Shown one piece after another: positions 57,295 to 64,000 of a stretch of DNA of 64,000 nucleotides (positions within the stretch are counted from its first letter, which is position 1; every line of letters begins with the position of its first letter). The notes beneath the pieces are model-generated. The model was not told where the DNA came from, did no database searches, and saw nothing but the letters and a program-made list of their open reading frames with translations. Source of the stretch: Curtobacterium sp. MCBA15_001 (GTDB lineage Bacteria > Actinomycetota > Actinomycetes > Actinomycetales > Microbacteriaceae); the NCBI RefSeq assembly GCF_001864835.1, contig NZ_MJGI01000003.1, positions 62,001-126,000 on the forward strand, in the 5' to 3' direction. The translations under genes were made by a program, and so were the position numbers.

Positions 57295-58125
57295 GTGCCC
57301 GACCTCACGCGTTTCGCCGCCCCCGGCGAGGCCCCGCCCTTCTCCGACCAGACCCTGGTCGACGTCCGCGCCGGTCGTGCGGTGGTTCTCTCCGAACCGG
57401 ACGGCGCCGCGGAACCCGACGGGGTCGCGGTGGCCAGGGACGGCGAGCTCGAGCTGGTCGTCGCCCTGGAGGCCCGTGGCCGCGGTGTCGGGACCCGGCT
57501 CGTCGAGCAGGCGCTCGCGCTGGGCGGCGGGGCCGCTCCCCGGCTCGCCTGGGCGCACGGCGACCACCCGGCGGCACGCGCGATCGCGACGCGGCTGGGA
57601 TGGGCCGCCACGCGGACGCTGCTGCAGCTGCGCGCGCCGGTGCCGACGGTCGGAGCCGACCAGGGCCTCCCGTCCGGGTACGCGCTGGCAGCGTTCCGGG
57701 CCGGCAGCGCCTCCGCGCCGAGCACCGACGAGTCGGACTGGCTCGCGCTCAACGCCACGGCGTTCGCGCACCACCCGGAGCAGGGGTCGATGACGCTCGA
57801 CGACCTGCGGGCACGCGAAGCCGAGGGGTGGTTCGACGGCGACGACCTGCTGCTCCTGCGTGACGCCGCCGGCGACCTGGCGGGGTCGTGCTGGCTCAAG
57901 GTCGAGGGCGGCATCGGCGAGTTCTACGCCGTGGCCGTCCGTCCCGACCTGCAGGGGCGGGGCCTCGGCGGCGTGCTCATGCGGGCGGGCACGGCACGGC
58001 TCCTCGGACGCGACCTGCAGGCGCAGGCGCTCTACGTCGAGGGCGACAACGAACCGGCCCTGGCGCTCTACCGGCGGTCCGGGTTCACGCAGCACGCGAT
58101 CGACGTGCAGTACGCCGCGCCCTGA
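57295..58125 (+). CDS. mshD: Mycothiol synthase
   Basis: 276 residues from GTG 57295. Two GNAT domains; the C-terminal one has VAVRPDLQGRGLGGVLMRAG (about 217-236) and LYVEGDNEPALALYRRSGF. Acetylates Cys-GlcN-Ins to mycothiol, the actinobacterial thiol. Two bases after glnR. Confidence 0.9.
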   Translation: MPDLTRFAAPGEAPPFSDQTLVDVRAGRAVVLSEPDGAAEPDGVAVARDGELELVVALEARGRGVGTRLVEQALALGGGAAPRLAWAHGDHPAARAIATRLGWAATRTLLQLRAPVPTVGADQGLPSGYALAAFRAGSASAPSTDESDWLALNATAFAHHPEQGSMTLDDLRAREAEGWFDGDDLLLLRDAAGDLAGSCWLKVEGGIGEFYAVAVRPDLQGRGLGGVLMRAGTARLLGRDLQAQALYVEGDNEPALALYRRSGFTQHAIDVQYAAP

Positions 58126-58126
58126 G

Positions 58127-58174
58127 ATCCATCCACAGGCCACGGGGCGCTGACATCCATCCACAGGCCACGGG
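58127..58174. repeat. 20-bp direct repeat, two copies
   Basis: ATCCATCCACAGGCCACGGG at 58127-58146 and 58155-58174. Confidence 0.9.
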
Positions 58175-58215
58175 AGCGTGGCGTCGTGGACACCGGCGGG
58201 TGGCAGGATGTGCGC

Positions 58216-60381
58216 ATGGACACCGAACCGCAGCTCGACGGGGACTCCGTCTCGCACGACCTCGACGACTTCGACGAGGTCGTCGAGACCGAGCACGAGT
58301 CGTTGCCCACGGACCGCTACTTCGACCGTGAGATCAGCTGGCTGCGGTTCAACCAGCGCGTGCTCGAACTCGGCGAGGACCGCACGGTCCCCCTGCTCGA
58401 GCGCGCCAACTTCCTGGCGATCTTCGCGTCGAACCTCGACGAGTTCTTCATGGTCCGGGTCGCCGGGCTGAAGCGCCGCATCGACACCGGGATCGCCGTC
58501 CCGACCAACGTCGGCCGTGCCCCGAGCGACGTGCTGCGGGACATCGCACGCAAGGCCCACGAGCTGCAGGACCGGCACGCGCAGGCGTTCATCGGGTCGC
58601 TCAAGCCCGACATGGACGCGGCTGGCATCCACATCGAGCACTGGTCCGACCTGGCCGAGGCCGACCGGCTCACCATGCGCGACTACTTCGCCGAGCAGAT
58701 CTTCCCGGTGCTCATGCCGCTGGCGGTCGACCCGGCACACCCGTTCCCCTACATCTCCGGCCTCTCGCTGAACCTGGCCGTCCGCGTCCGCAACCCGAAG
58801 TCGCAGCGGCAGGAGTTCGCGCGTCTCAAGGTCCCGCAGAACTTCTCGCGGCTGATCCCGCTGCCGGACGACAGCTCGGGCCGCATGCGCTTCATCCCAC
58901 TCGAGGACCTGATCGCCAACCACCTGGACGACCTGTTCCCGGGGATGGAGGTCCTCGAGCACCACGTGTTCCGCGTCACCCGCAACGAGGACGTCGAGAT
59001 CGAGGAAGACGAGGCCGAGAACCTCATCCAGGCCCTCGAGCGCGAACTGCTCCGTCGCCGCTTCGGCCCGCCCATCCGTCTCGAGATCACCGAGGACATG
59101 GACCCGGTCACGCTCGGGCTGCTCGTGCGCGAGCTCGACATCACGGAACAAGAGGTCTACCGGCTGCCGTCGCCGCTCGACCTCGGCTGCCTGTTCGAGA
59201 TCTCCAAGATCAGCCGCCCCGACCTGCACTACCCCAAGCACGTGCCGACCACCCCGGTGCAGTTCCAGCCGGGCGAACCGAACACGAAGCCCGACCTGTT
59301 CCGGGCGATCGCCACGCGCGACGTCCTGGTCCACCACCCGTACGAGTCCTTCGCGACCAGCGTGCAGGCGTTCCTCGAGCAGGCCGCGGCGGACCCGAAC
59401 GTCCTCGCCATCAAGCAGACGCTCTACCGCACCTCCGGCGACTCCCCCATCGTCGAGGCCCTGATCGACGCGGCCGCCGCCGGCAAGCAGGTCCTGGCCC
59501 TGGTCGAGATCAAGGCGCGCTTCGACGAGCAGAACAACATCACGTGGGCCCGCAAGCTGGAGAAGGCGGGCGTCCACGTGGTCTACGGCCTGGTCGGGCT
59601 GAAGACGCACTCCAAGCTCGTGCTCGTCATCCGGCAGGAAGGCGGCACGCTCAAGCACTACACGCACATCGGCACGGGCAACTACAACCCGAAGACCTCG
59701 CGCATCTACGAGGACATGGGCCTGTTCACCGCGGACGACACCGTGGGCAAGGACCTGACCCGCCTGTTCAACGAGCTCTCCGGCTACGCGATCGAGAAGA
59801 AGTTCAAGCGCCTGCTCGTCGCGCCGCTGCACCTGCGGAAGGGCCTGCTCAAGCGGATCCAGGTCGAGACGGACAACGCCCTGGCCGGGCTGCCCTCGGG
59901 CATCCGGATCAAGGTGAACTCGATGGTCGACGAGCAGATCATCGACGCGCTGTACCTCGCCAGCCAGGCCGGCGTGCCGGTCGACATCTGGGTGCGCGGC
60001 ATCTGCTCGCTCAAGCCCGGCATCGAAGGCGTCAGCGAGACGATCCGCGTCCGCAGCGTCGTCGGGCGCTACCTCGAGCACTCCCGCGCGTTCGCGTTCC
60101 ACAACGACGGCGACCCGTACGTGTTCATCGGCAGCGCCGACATGATGCACCGCAACCTCGACCGCCGGGTCGAAGCCCTCGTGCGGCTGTCCGACCCCGC
60201 GCACGTCACCGAGGTCACCGACATGTTCGACCTCGCGATGGCCGAGACCACCAGCTCGTGGCACCTGGAGTCCGACGGCGAGTGGACGCGGCACTCCACC
60301 GACGACGACGGCCGACCGCTCGAGGACGTGCAGAATGTCCTCATGCGGAAGATCTCGTCCCGGAAGCGCTCTGCACGGTGA
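58216..60381 (+). CDS. ppk1: Polyphosphate kinase 1
   Basis: 721 residues from ATG 58216. N-terminal [18 protein letters not shown], catalytic domains with [17 protein letters not shown], a His in [11 protein letters not shown] (autophosphorylation region) and [10 protein letters not shown]. Makes polyphosphate from ATP. Overlaps the NUDIX gene (GTGA). Confidence 0.95.
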   Translation: MDTEPQLDGDSVSHDLDDFDEVVETEHESLPTDRYFDREISWLRFNQRVLELGEDRTVPLLERANFLAIFASNLDEFFMVRVAGLKRRIDTGIAVPTNVGRAPSDVLRDIARKAHELQDRHAQAFIGSLKPDMDAAGIHIEHWSDLAEADRLTMRDYFAEQIFPVLMPLAVDPAHPFPYISGLSLNLAVRVRNPKSQRQEFARLKVPQNFSRLIPLPDDSSGRMRFIPLEDLIANHLDDLFPGMEVLEHHVFRVTRNEDVEIEEDEAENLIQALERELLRRRFGPPIRLEITEDMDPVTLGLLVRELDITEQEVYRLPSPLDLGCLFEISKISRPDLHYPKHVPTTPVQFQPGEPNTKPDLFRAIATRDVLVHHPYESFATSVQAFLEQAAADPNVLAIKQTLYRTSGDSPIVEALIDAAAAGKQVLALVEIKARFDEQNNITWARKLEKAGVHVVYGLVGLKTHSKLVLVIRQEGGTLKHYTHIGTGNYNPKTSRIYEDMGLFTADDTVGKDLTRLFNELSGYAIEKKFKRLLVAPLHLRKGLLKRIQVETDNALAGLPSGIRIKVNSMVDEQIIDALYLASQAGVPVDIWVRGICSLKPGIEGVSETIRVRSVVGRYLEHSRAFAFHNDGDPYVFIGSADMMHRNLDRRVEALVRLSDPAHVTEVTDMFDLAMAETTSSWHLESDGEWTRHSTDDDGRPLEDVQNVLMRKISSRKRSAR

Positions 60382-61325
60382 AGGGCGGACCCTCGGGCCC
60401 CGTCGTCGCTGCGGGCGCAGTGGTCTGGCGGGAGCAGGACGGCATACCGCTCGTGCTCCTCATCCACCGCGAGCACCACAACGACGTCTCGTTCCCCAAG
60501 GGCAAGGTCGACCCGGGCGAGGCGATCCCCACCGCCGCCGTGCGGGAGATCGACGAGGAGACCGGCTACCGCGTCCACCTCGGCGCACCGCTCGGGACCG
60601 CCGAGTACCTGCTGCCGAACGGCCGCGACAAGGTCGTCCACTACTGGGCGGCCCGGGTCTCGGCGAAGGAGCACGAGCGCGCCGGCGCCTTCCGCCCGAA
60701 CGACGAGGTCGCGGCGGTCGAGTGGGTCGGCATCGACGACGCCCGTGCGCGGCTGACCTACGCCCGTGACGTCGAGATCCTCGACCGCTTCGCCGAGCGC
60801 GCCGAGCAGGGGCAGCACGACACCTTCGCCCTCATCGCGCTCCGGCACGCCAAGACCACGCCCGGGCACGACTGGCACGGCCCCGACGCCACCCGGCCCC
60901 TGCTGCCCGTCGGTCGTTCGCAGGCCCGGGCCGTGGCGGCCCCGGTCGCGGCGTACGGCCCGCGCAAGATCCTCAGCAGCACGGCCGCGCGGTGCCTGGC
61001 CACCGTCGAGCCGCTCTCCGACGCGGTCCGGGTCGGGGTGTCGAGCACCCCGGGCATCAGCCAGGACGCCCACGACCAGGGCACCGACGACGTCAAGGGC
61101 GTCGTGCGCAAGCGGCTCGCCAAGGGCAAGTCCGCCGTGCTCTGCTCGCACGGTCCGGTGCTGCCGGACATCGTCGCGCGCATCGCCACGGACACCGCTG
61201 ACGACGCGAGCCGCTTCGACCTGCGCCGGGCCGCGATGCTGTCCGTCGGTGACTTCGCCGTGCTGCACATCGCCGGCGGGACGCTGATCGCGGTCGAGAC
61301 GCACCGCAACCCCGTCTCGGCGTAG
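60378..61325 (+). CDS. MutT1-like NUDIX hydrolase fused to histidine phosphatase
   Basis: 315 residues from GTG 60378. N-terminal NUDIX box [20 protein letters not shown] (about 40-59); C-terminal histidine-phosphatase domain with ALRHAKT (about 155) and [11 protein letters not shown] (about 255). Mycobacterial MutT1 has this domain order and sanitises 8-oxo-GTP and diadenosine polyphosphates. Confidence 0.9.
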   Translation: MKGGPSGPVVAAGAVVWREQDGIPLVLLIHREHHNDVSFPKGKVDPGEAIPTAAVREIDEETGYRVHLGAPLGTAEYLLPNGRDKVVHYWAARVSAKEHERAGAFRPNDEVAAVEWVGIDDARARLTYARDVEILDRFAERAEQGQHDTFALIALRHAKTTPGHDWHGPDATRPLLPVGRSQARAVAAPVAAYGPRKILSSTAARCLATVEPLSDAVRVGVSSTPGISQDAHDQGTDDVKGVVRKRLAKGKSAVLCSHGPVLPDIVARIATDTADDASRFDLRRAAMLSVGDFAVLHIAGGTLIAVETHRNPVSA

Positions 61326-61461
61326 CAGACCCCACGCCGGCGGCCCCGGGCCACGCAGCGGCGGACCCGGGTGGCGCCGGGCCGGACCGGCCTGCCCGGA
61401 CGACCCGAGCCTCCAGACCGTCGCCAGGCACGCTGTTCCCGAGCATGCTCCTGGAACGACC

Positions 61462-61517
61462 GTTCTGCCACCGTTCCGCGCCGGGTGAACCCCTCGTTCA
61501 CCTGCCGTTCACCGATG
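61462..61517 (+). promoter_or_regulatory. PHO box upstream of pstS
   Basis: GTTCACCTGCC at 61496 and GTTCACCGATG at 61507, an exact 11-base period; two further GTTC at 61462 and 61473 with the same period. 107-128 bases before the pstS GTG. Expected binding site for RegX3. Confidence 0.85.
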
Positions 61518-61623
61518 ACGACCAATCCGGTCACTTCGCGTCCCTACAGTCGCTCGCGGGTCGGCACCGGCCCGCGGGACCACACAGCGGTCCCACCTGC
61601 TCTCACTTCCCGAAGGGACCCCT

Positions 61624-62733
61624 GTGAACATCAAGCGAATCGGTATGGTCGCGGCAGTCGCGATCACCGGCGCGGTCGTGCTCTCCTCGTGCGCGGCGAA
61701 CGAAGGCGGCGCGGGCAGCACCACGTCGGCCTCGGCCTCGGGTGTCGACTACTCGAACCTCAAGGGCACGCTCACCGGCTCGGGCTCCTCCGCCCAGCAG
61801 ACCGCCGAGACCGTCTGGGCCGCTGGCTTCCAGGACCAGGCCTCCGGCGTCACGGTCAACTACTCGCCGGACGGCTCCGGCGCTGGCCGCAAGAACTTCA
61901 TCGCCGGCGCGGCTGACTTCGCCGGCTCCGACGCCGCACTCTCGGACGAGGAGCTCTCGGGCACCTTCGCCAACTGCGCCGCGGACTCCAAGGCGATCGA
62001 CATCCCCGTCTACATCTCCCCGATCGCGATCGCCTACAAGGTGGACGGCGTGAAGGACCTGACGCTCGACGCCAAGACGATCGCCGGCATCTTCGCCGGC
62101 AAGATCACCAAGTGGAACGACTCCCAGATCACGGCCCTGAACAAGGGCGCCGACCTGCCGGACGCCAACATCACCGTCGTGCACCGCAACGACGACTCGG
62201 GCACCACGCAGAACTTCTCCGACTACCTGTCGAAGAACGCCGGCGACGTCTGGACCGCTGCCCCGAGCCAGACCTTCCCGTACCAGGTCGGCGACAGCGC
62301 GAAGGGCACCTCGGGTGTGGCCTCGGCCATGCAGGGCGCCTCGAACGCCATCACCTACATCGACGACTCCGGCGCGGGCGACCTGTCGAAGGCCAAGCTC
62401 ATGGTCGGCGACACCGCCACCACCATCTCGGCTGACGGCGCGTCCAAGGTCGTCGCCGACTCCGAGACGGTCTCCGGTCGTGCGGACAACGACCTGGCGA
62501 TCAACATCGACCGCAAGGACACCGCCAAGGGCGCCTGGCCGCTCGTGCTCGTCTCCTACGCCATCGCGTGCCAGGAGTACAAGGACTCGACCAAGGCCGA
62601 CCTGGTCAAGGCGTACCTGACCTACGCCGTGTCGGACGACGCGCAGAAGGCCGCCGCCTCGGAGGCCAAGTCGGCCGCCCTGTCGAGCGACCTCGGCAAG
62701 AAGGCCGCTGACGCGGTCGCCTCCATCAAGTAA
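61624..62733 (+). CDS. pstS: Phosphate ABC transporter substrate-binding lipoprotein
   Basis: 369 residues from GTG 61624. Signal peptide with lipobox LSSC, then the PstS fold with LTGSGSSAQQTAE, NYSPDGSGAGRKNFI and the DSGTTQNFSDYL phosphate-contact segments. High-affinity phosphate capture. Confidence 0.95.
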   Translation: MNIKRIGMVAAVAITGAVVLSSCAANEGGAGSTTSASASGVDYSNLKGTLTGSGSSAQQTAETVWAAGFQDQASGVTVNYSPDGSGAGRKNFIAGAADFAGSDAALSDEELSGTFANCAADSKAIDIPVYISPIAIAYKVDGVKDLTLDAKTIAGIFAGKITKWNDSQITALNKGADLPDANITVVHRNDDSGTTQNFSDYLSKNAGDVWTAAPSQTFPYQVGDSAKGTSGVASAMQGASNAITYIDDSGAGDLSKAKLMVGDTATTISADGASKVVADSETVSGRADNDLAINIDRKDTAKGAWPLVLVSYAIACQEYKDSTKADLVKAYLTYAVSDDAQKAAASEAKSAALSSDLGKKAADAVASIK

Positions 62734-62746
62734 CTCCTCACCGAGA

Positions 62747-62785
62747 GCCCGGACGCCGGTCAGCACGACCGACCGGCGTCCGGGC
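62747..62785 (+). terminator. Hairpin between pstS and pstC
   Basis: Perfect 15-bp stem (62747-62761 with 62771-62785), 9-base loop, no long T-tract. Could reduce read-through so that pstS is made in excess, or protect the pstS end. Confidence 0.65.
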
Positions 62786-62819
62786 GCTTCCCCGTCTCCC
62801 GACAGGAGTCCCACTCCCC

Positions 62820-63770
62820 ATGACGACCGCACCCGTCCAGCAGGGTTCCACGGTGACCCCGCCGAAGCCCAAGCCCGTCGTCCGTGTCGGCGACCGCGTG
62901 TTCTCCGCCGCTTCGGTCATCTCCGGCGGCCTCATCCTGGTCGTCCTCGCCCTGGTCGCGGCCTTCCTCGTCGCACAGAGCGTCCCCGCGTTCTCGGCCA
63001 AGGCGGGCGAGCTGCCGAACCAGGCGAAGAACTTCTGGGACTACGTCGGGCCGCTGGTCTTCGGGACGATCTGGTCCGCGTTCCTCGCGCTGGTCTTCGC
63101 CGTGCCGCTCTCGATCGGCATCGCGCTCTTCATCTCACACTTCGCACCGCGCCGCATCGCGCCGGTGCTCGGCTACGTCATCGACCTGCTCGCCGCCGTG
63201 CCCTCGGTCGTCTACGGCCTCTGGGGCATCGTCGTCCTGGCGCGCTTCGTGCAGCCGTTCTACGCGTTCCTCAACGAGCACTTCGGCTGGATCCCGCTGT
63301 TCTCCGGGCAGGTGTCCGGCACGGGTCGCACGATCCTGACCGCCTCGATCGTGCTGGCCGTGATGGCGATCCCGATCATGACCGCGGTCATGCGCGAGAT
63401 CTTCCTGCAGGCGCCGACCCTCAACGAAGAGGCCGCGCTCGCCCTGGGTGCCACCCGGTGGGAGATGATCCGCCTGTCGGTCCTGCCGTTCGCCAAGTCC
63501 GGGATCGTGTCGGCGATCATGCTCGGCCTGGGCCGTGCGCTCGGCGAGACGATGGCGATCGCGCTCGTGCTGTCGGTCTCGACGAACGTCACGTTCAACC
63601 TGATCGGTTCCCTCAACCCGTCGACCATCGCCGCGAACATCGCGCTCCAGTTCGCGGAGGCGTCGGGCACCGCCCTGAACGCACTCATCGCGACGGGCCT
63701 GATCCTGTTCGTCATCACCCTGGTCATCAACATGCTCGCGCGGTACATCGTGCGCAAGCGCGTCAGCTGA
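62820..63770 (+). CDS. pstC: Phosphate ABC transporter permease PstC
   Basis: 316 residues, ATG 62820. Six membrane helices, EAALALGATRWEMIRLSVLP EAA loop. Forms the membrane channel with PstA. Confidence 0.95.
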   Translation: MTTAPVQQGSTVTPPKPKPVVRVGDRVFSAASVISGGLILVVLALVAAFLVAQSVPAFSAKAGELPNQAKNFWDYVGPLVFGTIWSAFLALVFAVPLSIGIALFISHFAPRRIAPVLGYVIDLLAAVPSVVYGLWGIVVLARFVQPFYAFLNEHFGWIPLFSGQVSGTGRTILTASIVLAVMAIPIMTAVMREIFLQAPTLNEEAALALGATRWEMIRLSVLPFAKSGIVSAIMLGLGRALGETMAIALVLSVSTNVTFNLIGSLNPSTIAANIALQFAEASGTALNALIATGLILFVITLVINMLARYIVRKRVS

Positions 63771-63783
63771 GAGGTCGCACCCG

Positions 63784-64000
63784 ATGTCCCTCGCACTCCG
63801 TCAGTCCGCCGGCAACGTCTTCGCCAACGGCAAGCTGCACAAGTCCGTCCCGTGGCTGCTGCTCGGCGGCAGCTGGGTCGCCCTGGCCCTCGTCTTCGCC
63901 CTGCTCAACGCGGGCGGCGCCGTCAAGGACTTCAACATCGTCGCCGCGCTGTTCCTCGGCACGGTCCTGTTCGACGTGCTCATCGTGGTCGTCTCGCGGA
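63784..64000 (+). CDS. pstA: Phosphate ABC transporter permease PstA, partial
   Basis: ATG 63784, 13 bases after pstC, open to the right edge (72 codons). Two membrane segments visible. Assigned by position after pstC and start MSLALRQSAGNVF. Confidence 0.85.
   Translation, partial: MSLALRQSAGNVFANGKLHKSVPWLLLGGSWVALALVFALLNAGGAVKDFNIVAALFLGTVLFDVLIVVVSR

Noticed and set aside
57256-60294. Very long minus-strand frame opposite mshD and ppk1
   Set aside because: It is a GC-rich third-position artefact: low-complexity Val/Arg/Asp/Gly composition, no domain, while ppk1 and mshD on the plus strand have full motifs.

Overview
The window joins two kinds of DNA. Bases 1 to about 13,930 have a visibly lower GC content (roughly 55-60% by eye) and look like one end of a plasmid-like integrated mobile element. 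From tRNA-Arg(CCT) at 13929-14000 onward the DNA is a very GC-rich actinobacterial chromosome (around 70%). Mycothiol synthase, GlnR, SenX3-RegX3, CarD next to an IspDF fusion, a TAGGAT-type -10 sequence and frequent ATGA/GTGA start-stop overlaps fit a Microbacteriaceae member; Curtobacterium-like is my best guess and is an inference.\n\nMobile element (1-13,930). In order: a truncated plasmid-type Rep (minus strand, running off the left edge); about 950 bases of regulatory DNA; a VirB6/TrbL-like membrane protein; a small zinc-knuckle/coiled-coil protein; about 1.4 kb of non-coding DNA packed with inverted repeats and GTTCAC operators (origin or oriT candidate); a replication-relaxation family protein; a membrane-anchored hypothetical protein; a three-gene operon of secreted or anchored proteins; an acidic protein; and a small protein overlapping a large serine recombinase. 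The recombinase frame ends inside tRNA-Arg, the presumed attachment site. Two short sequence families recur through the element: a bipartite GGGGACAT/GTACCCG repeat with fixed spacing, and an AGCCGATAG promoter-like motif in front of nearly every transcription unit.\n\nChromosome, 14.0-41.2 kb. Epoxide hydrolase, ArsC-type phosphatase, an SDR, a PQQ-type sugar dehydrogenase lipoprotein, an HNH nuclease, an NlpC/P60 hydrolase, a DtxR/IdeR repressor, serC, a DUF3027 protein with a cold-shock protein, an XPB-type helicase with its partner, an OmpR-type two-component system, an endonuclease-like DUF559 protein, GroEL under two CIRCE operators, a second cold-shock protein, LytR_C and DUF3263 proteins, a DUF2332 protein, a GNAT, msrB, tRNA-Thr(TGT), an aldo/keto reductase, an alpha/beta hydrolase, NAD(P)HX epimerase, a zinc metalloprotease and a DsbA-like protein.\n\nChromosome, 41.4-64 kb. 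An MsmK/UgpC-type ABC ATPase, a DUF4032 protein, then the minus-strand block rlmB-cysS-ispDF-carD, a lipoprotein, and a phosphate block: regX3-senX3 divergent from phoU across GTTC direct repeats, with ppk1, a MutT1-like NUDIX/phosphatase and pstS-pstC-pstA (cut by the right edge) behind a clear PHO box at about 61,496. Between them lie an AAA kinase, gpmA, a methyltransferase, a YgfZ-nitrobindin-small membrane protein operon, glnR and mshD. Convergent gene pairs often share a strong hairpin, several from one repeated family.
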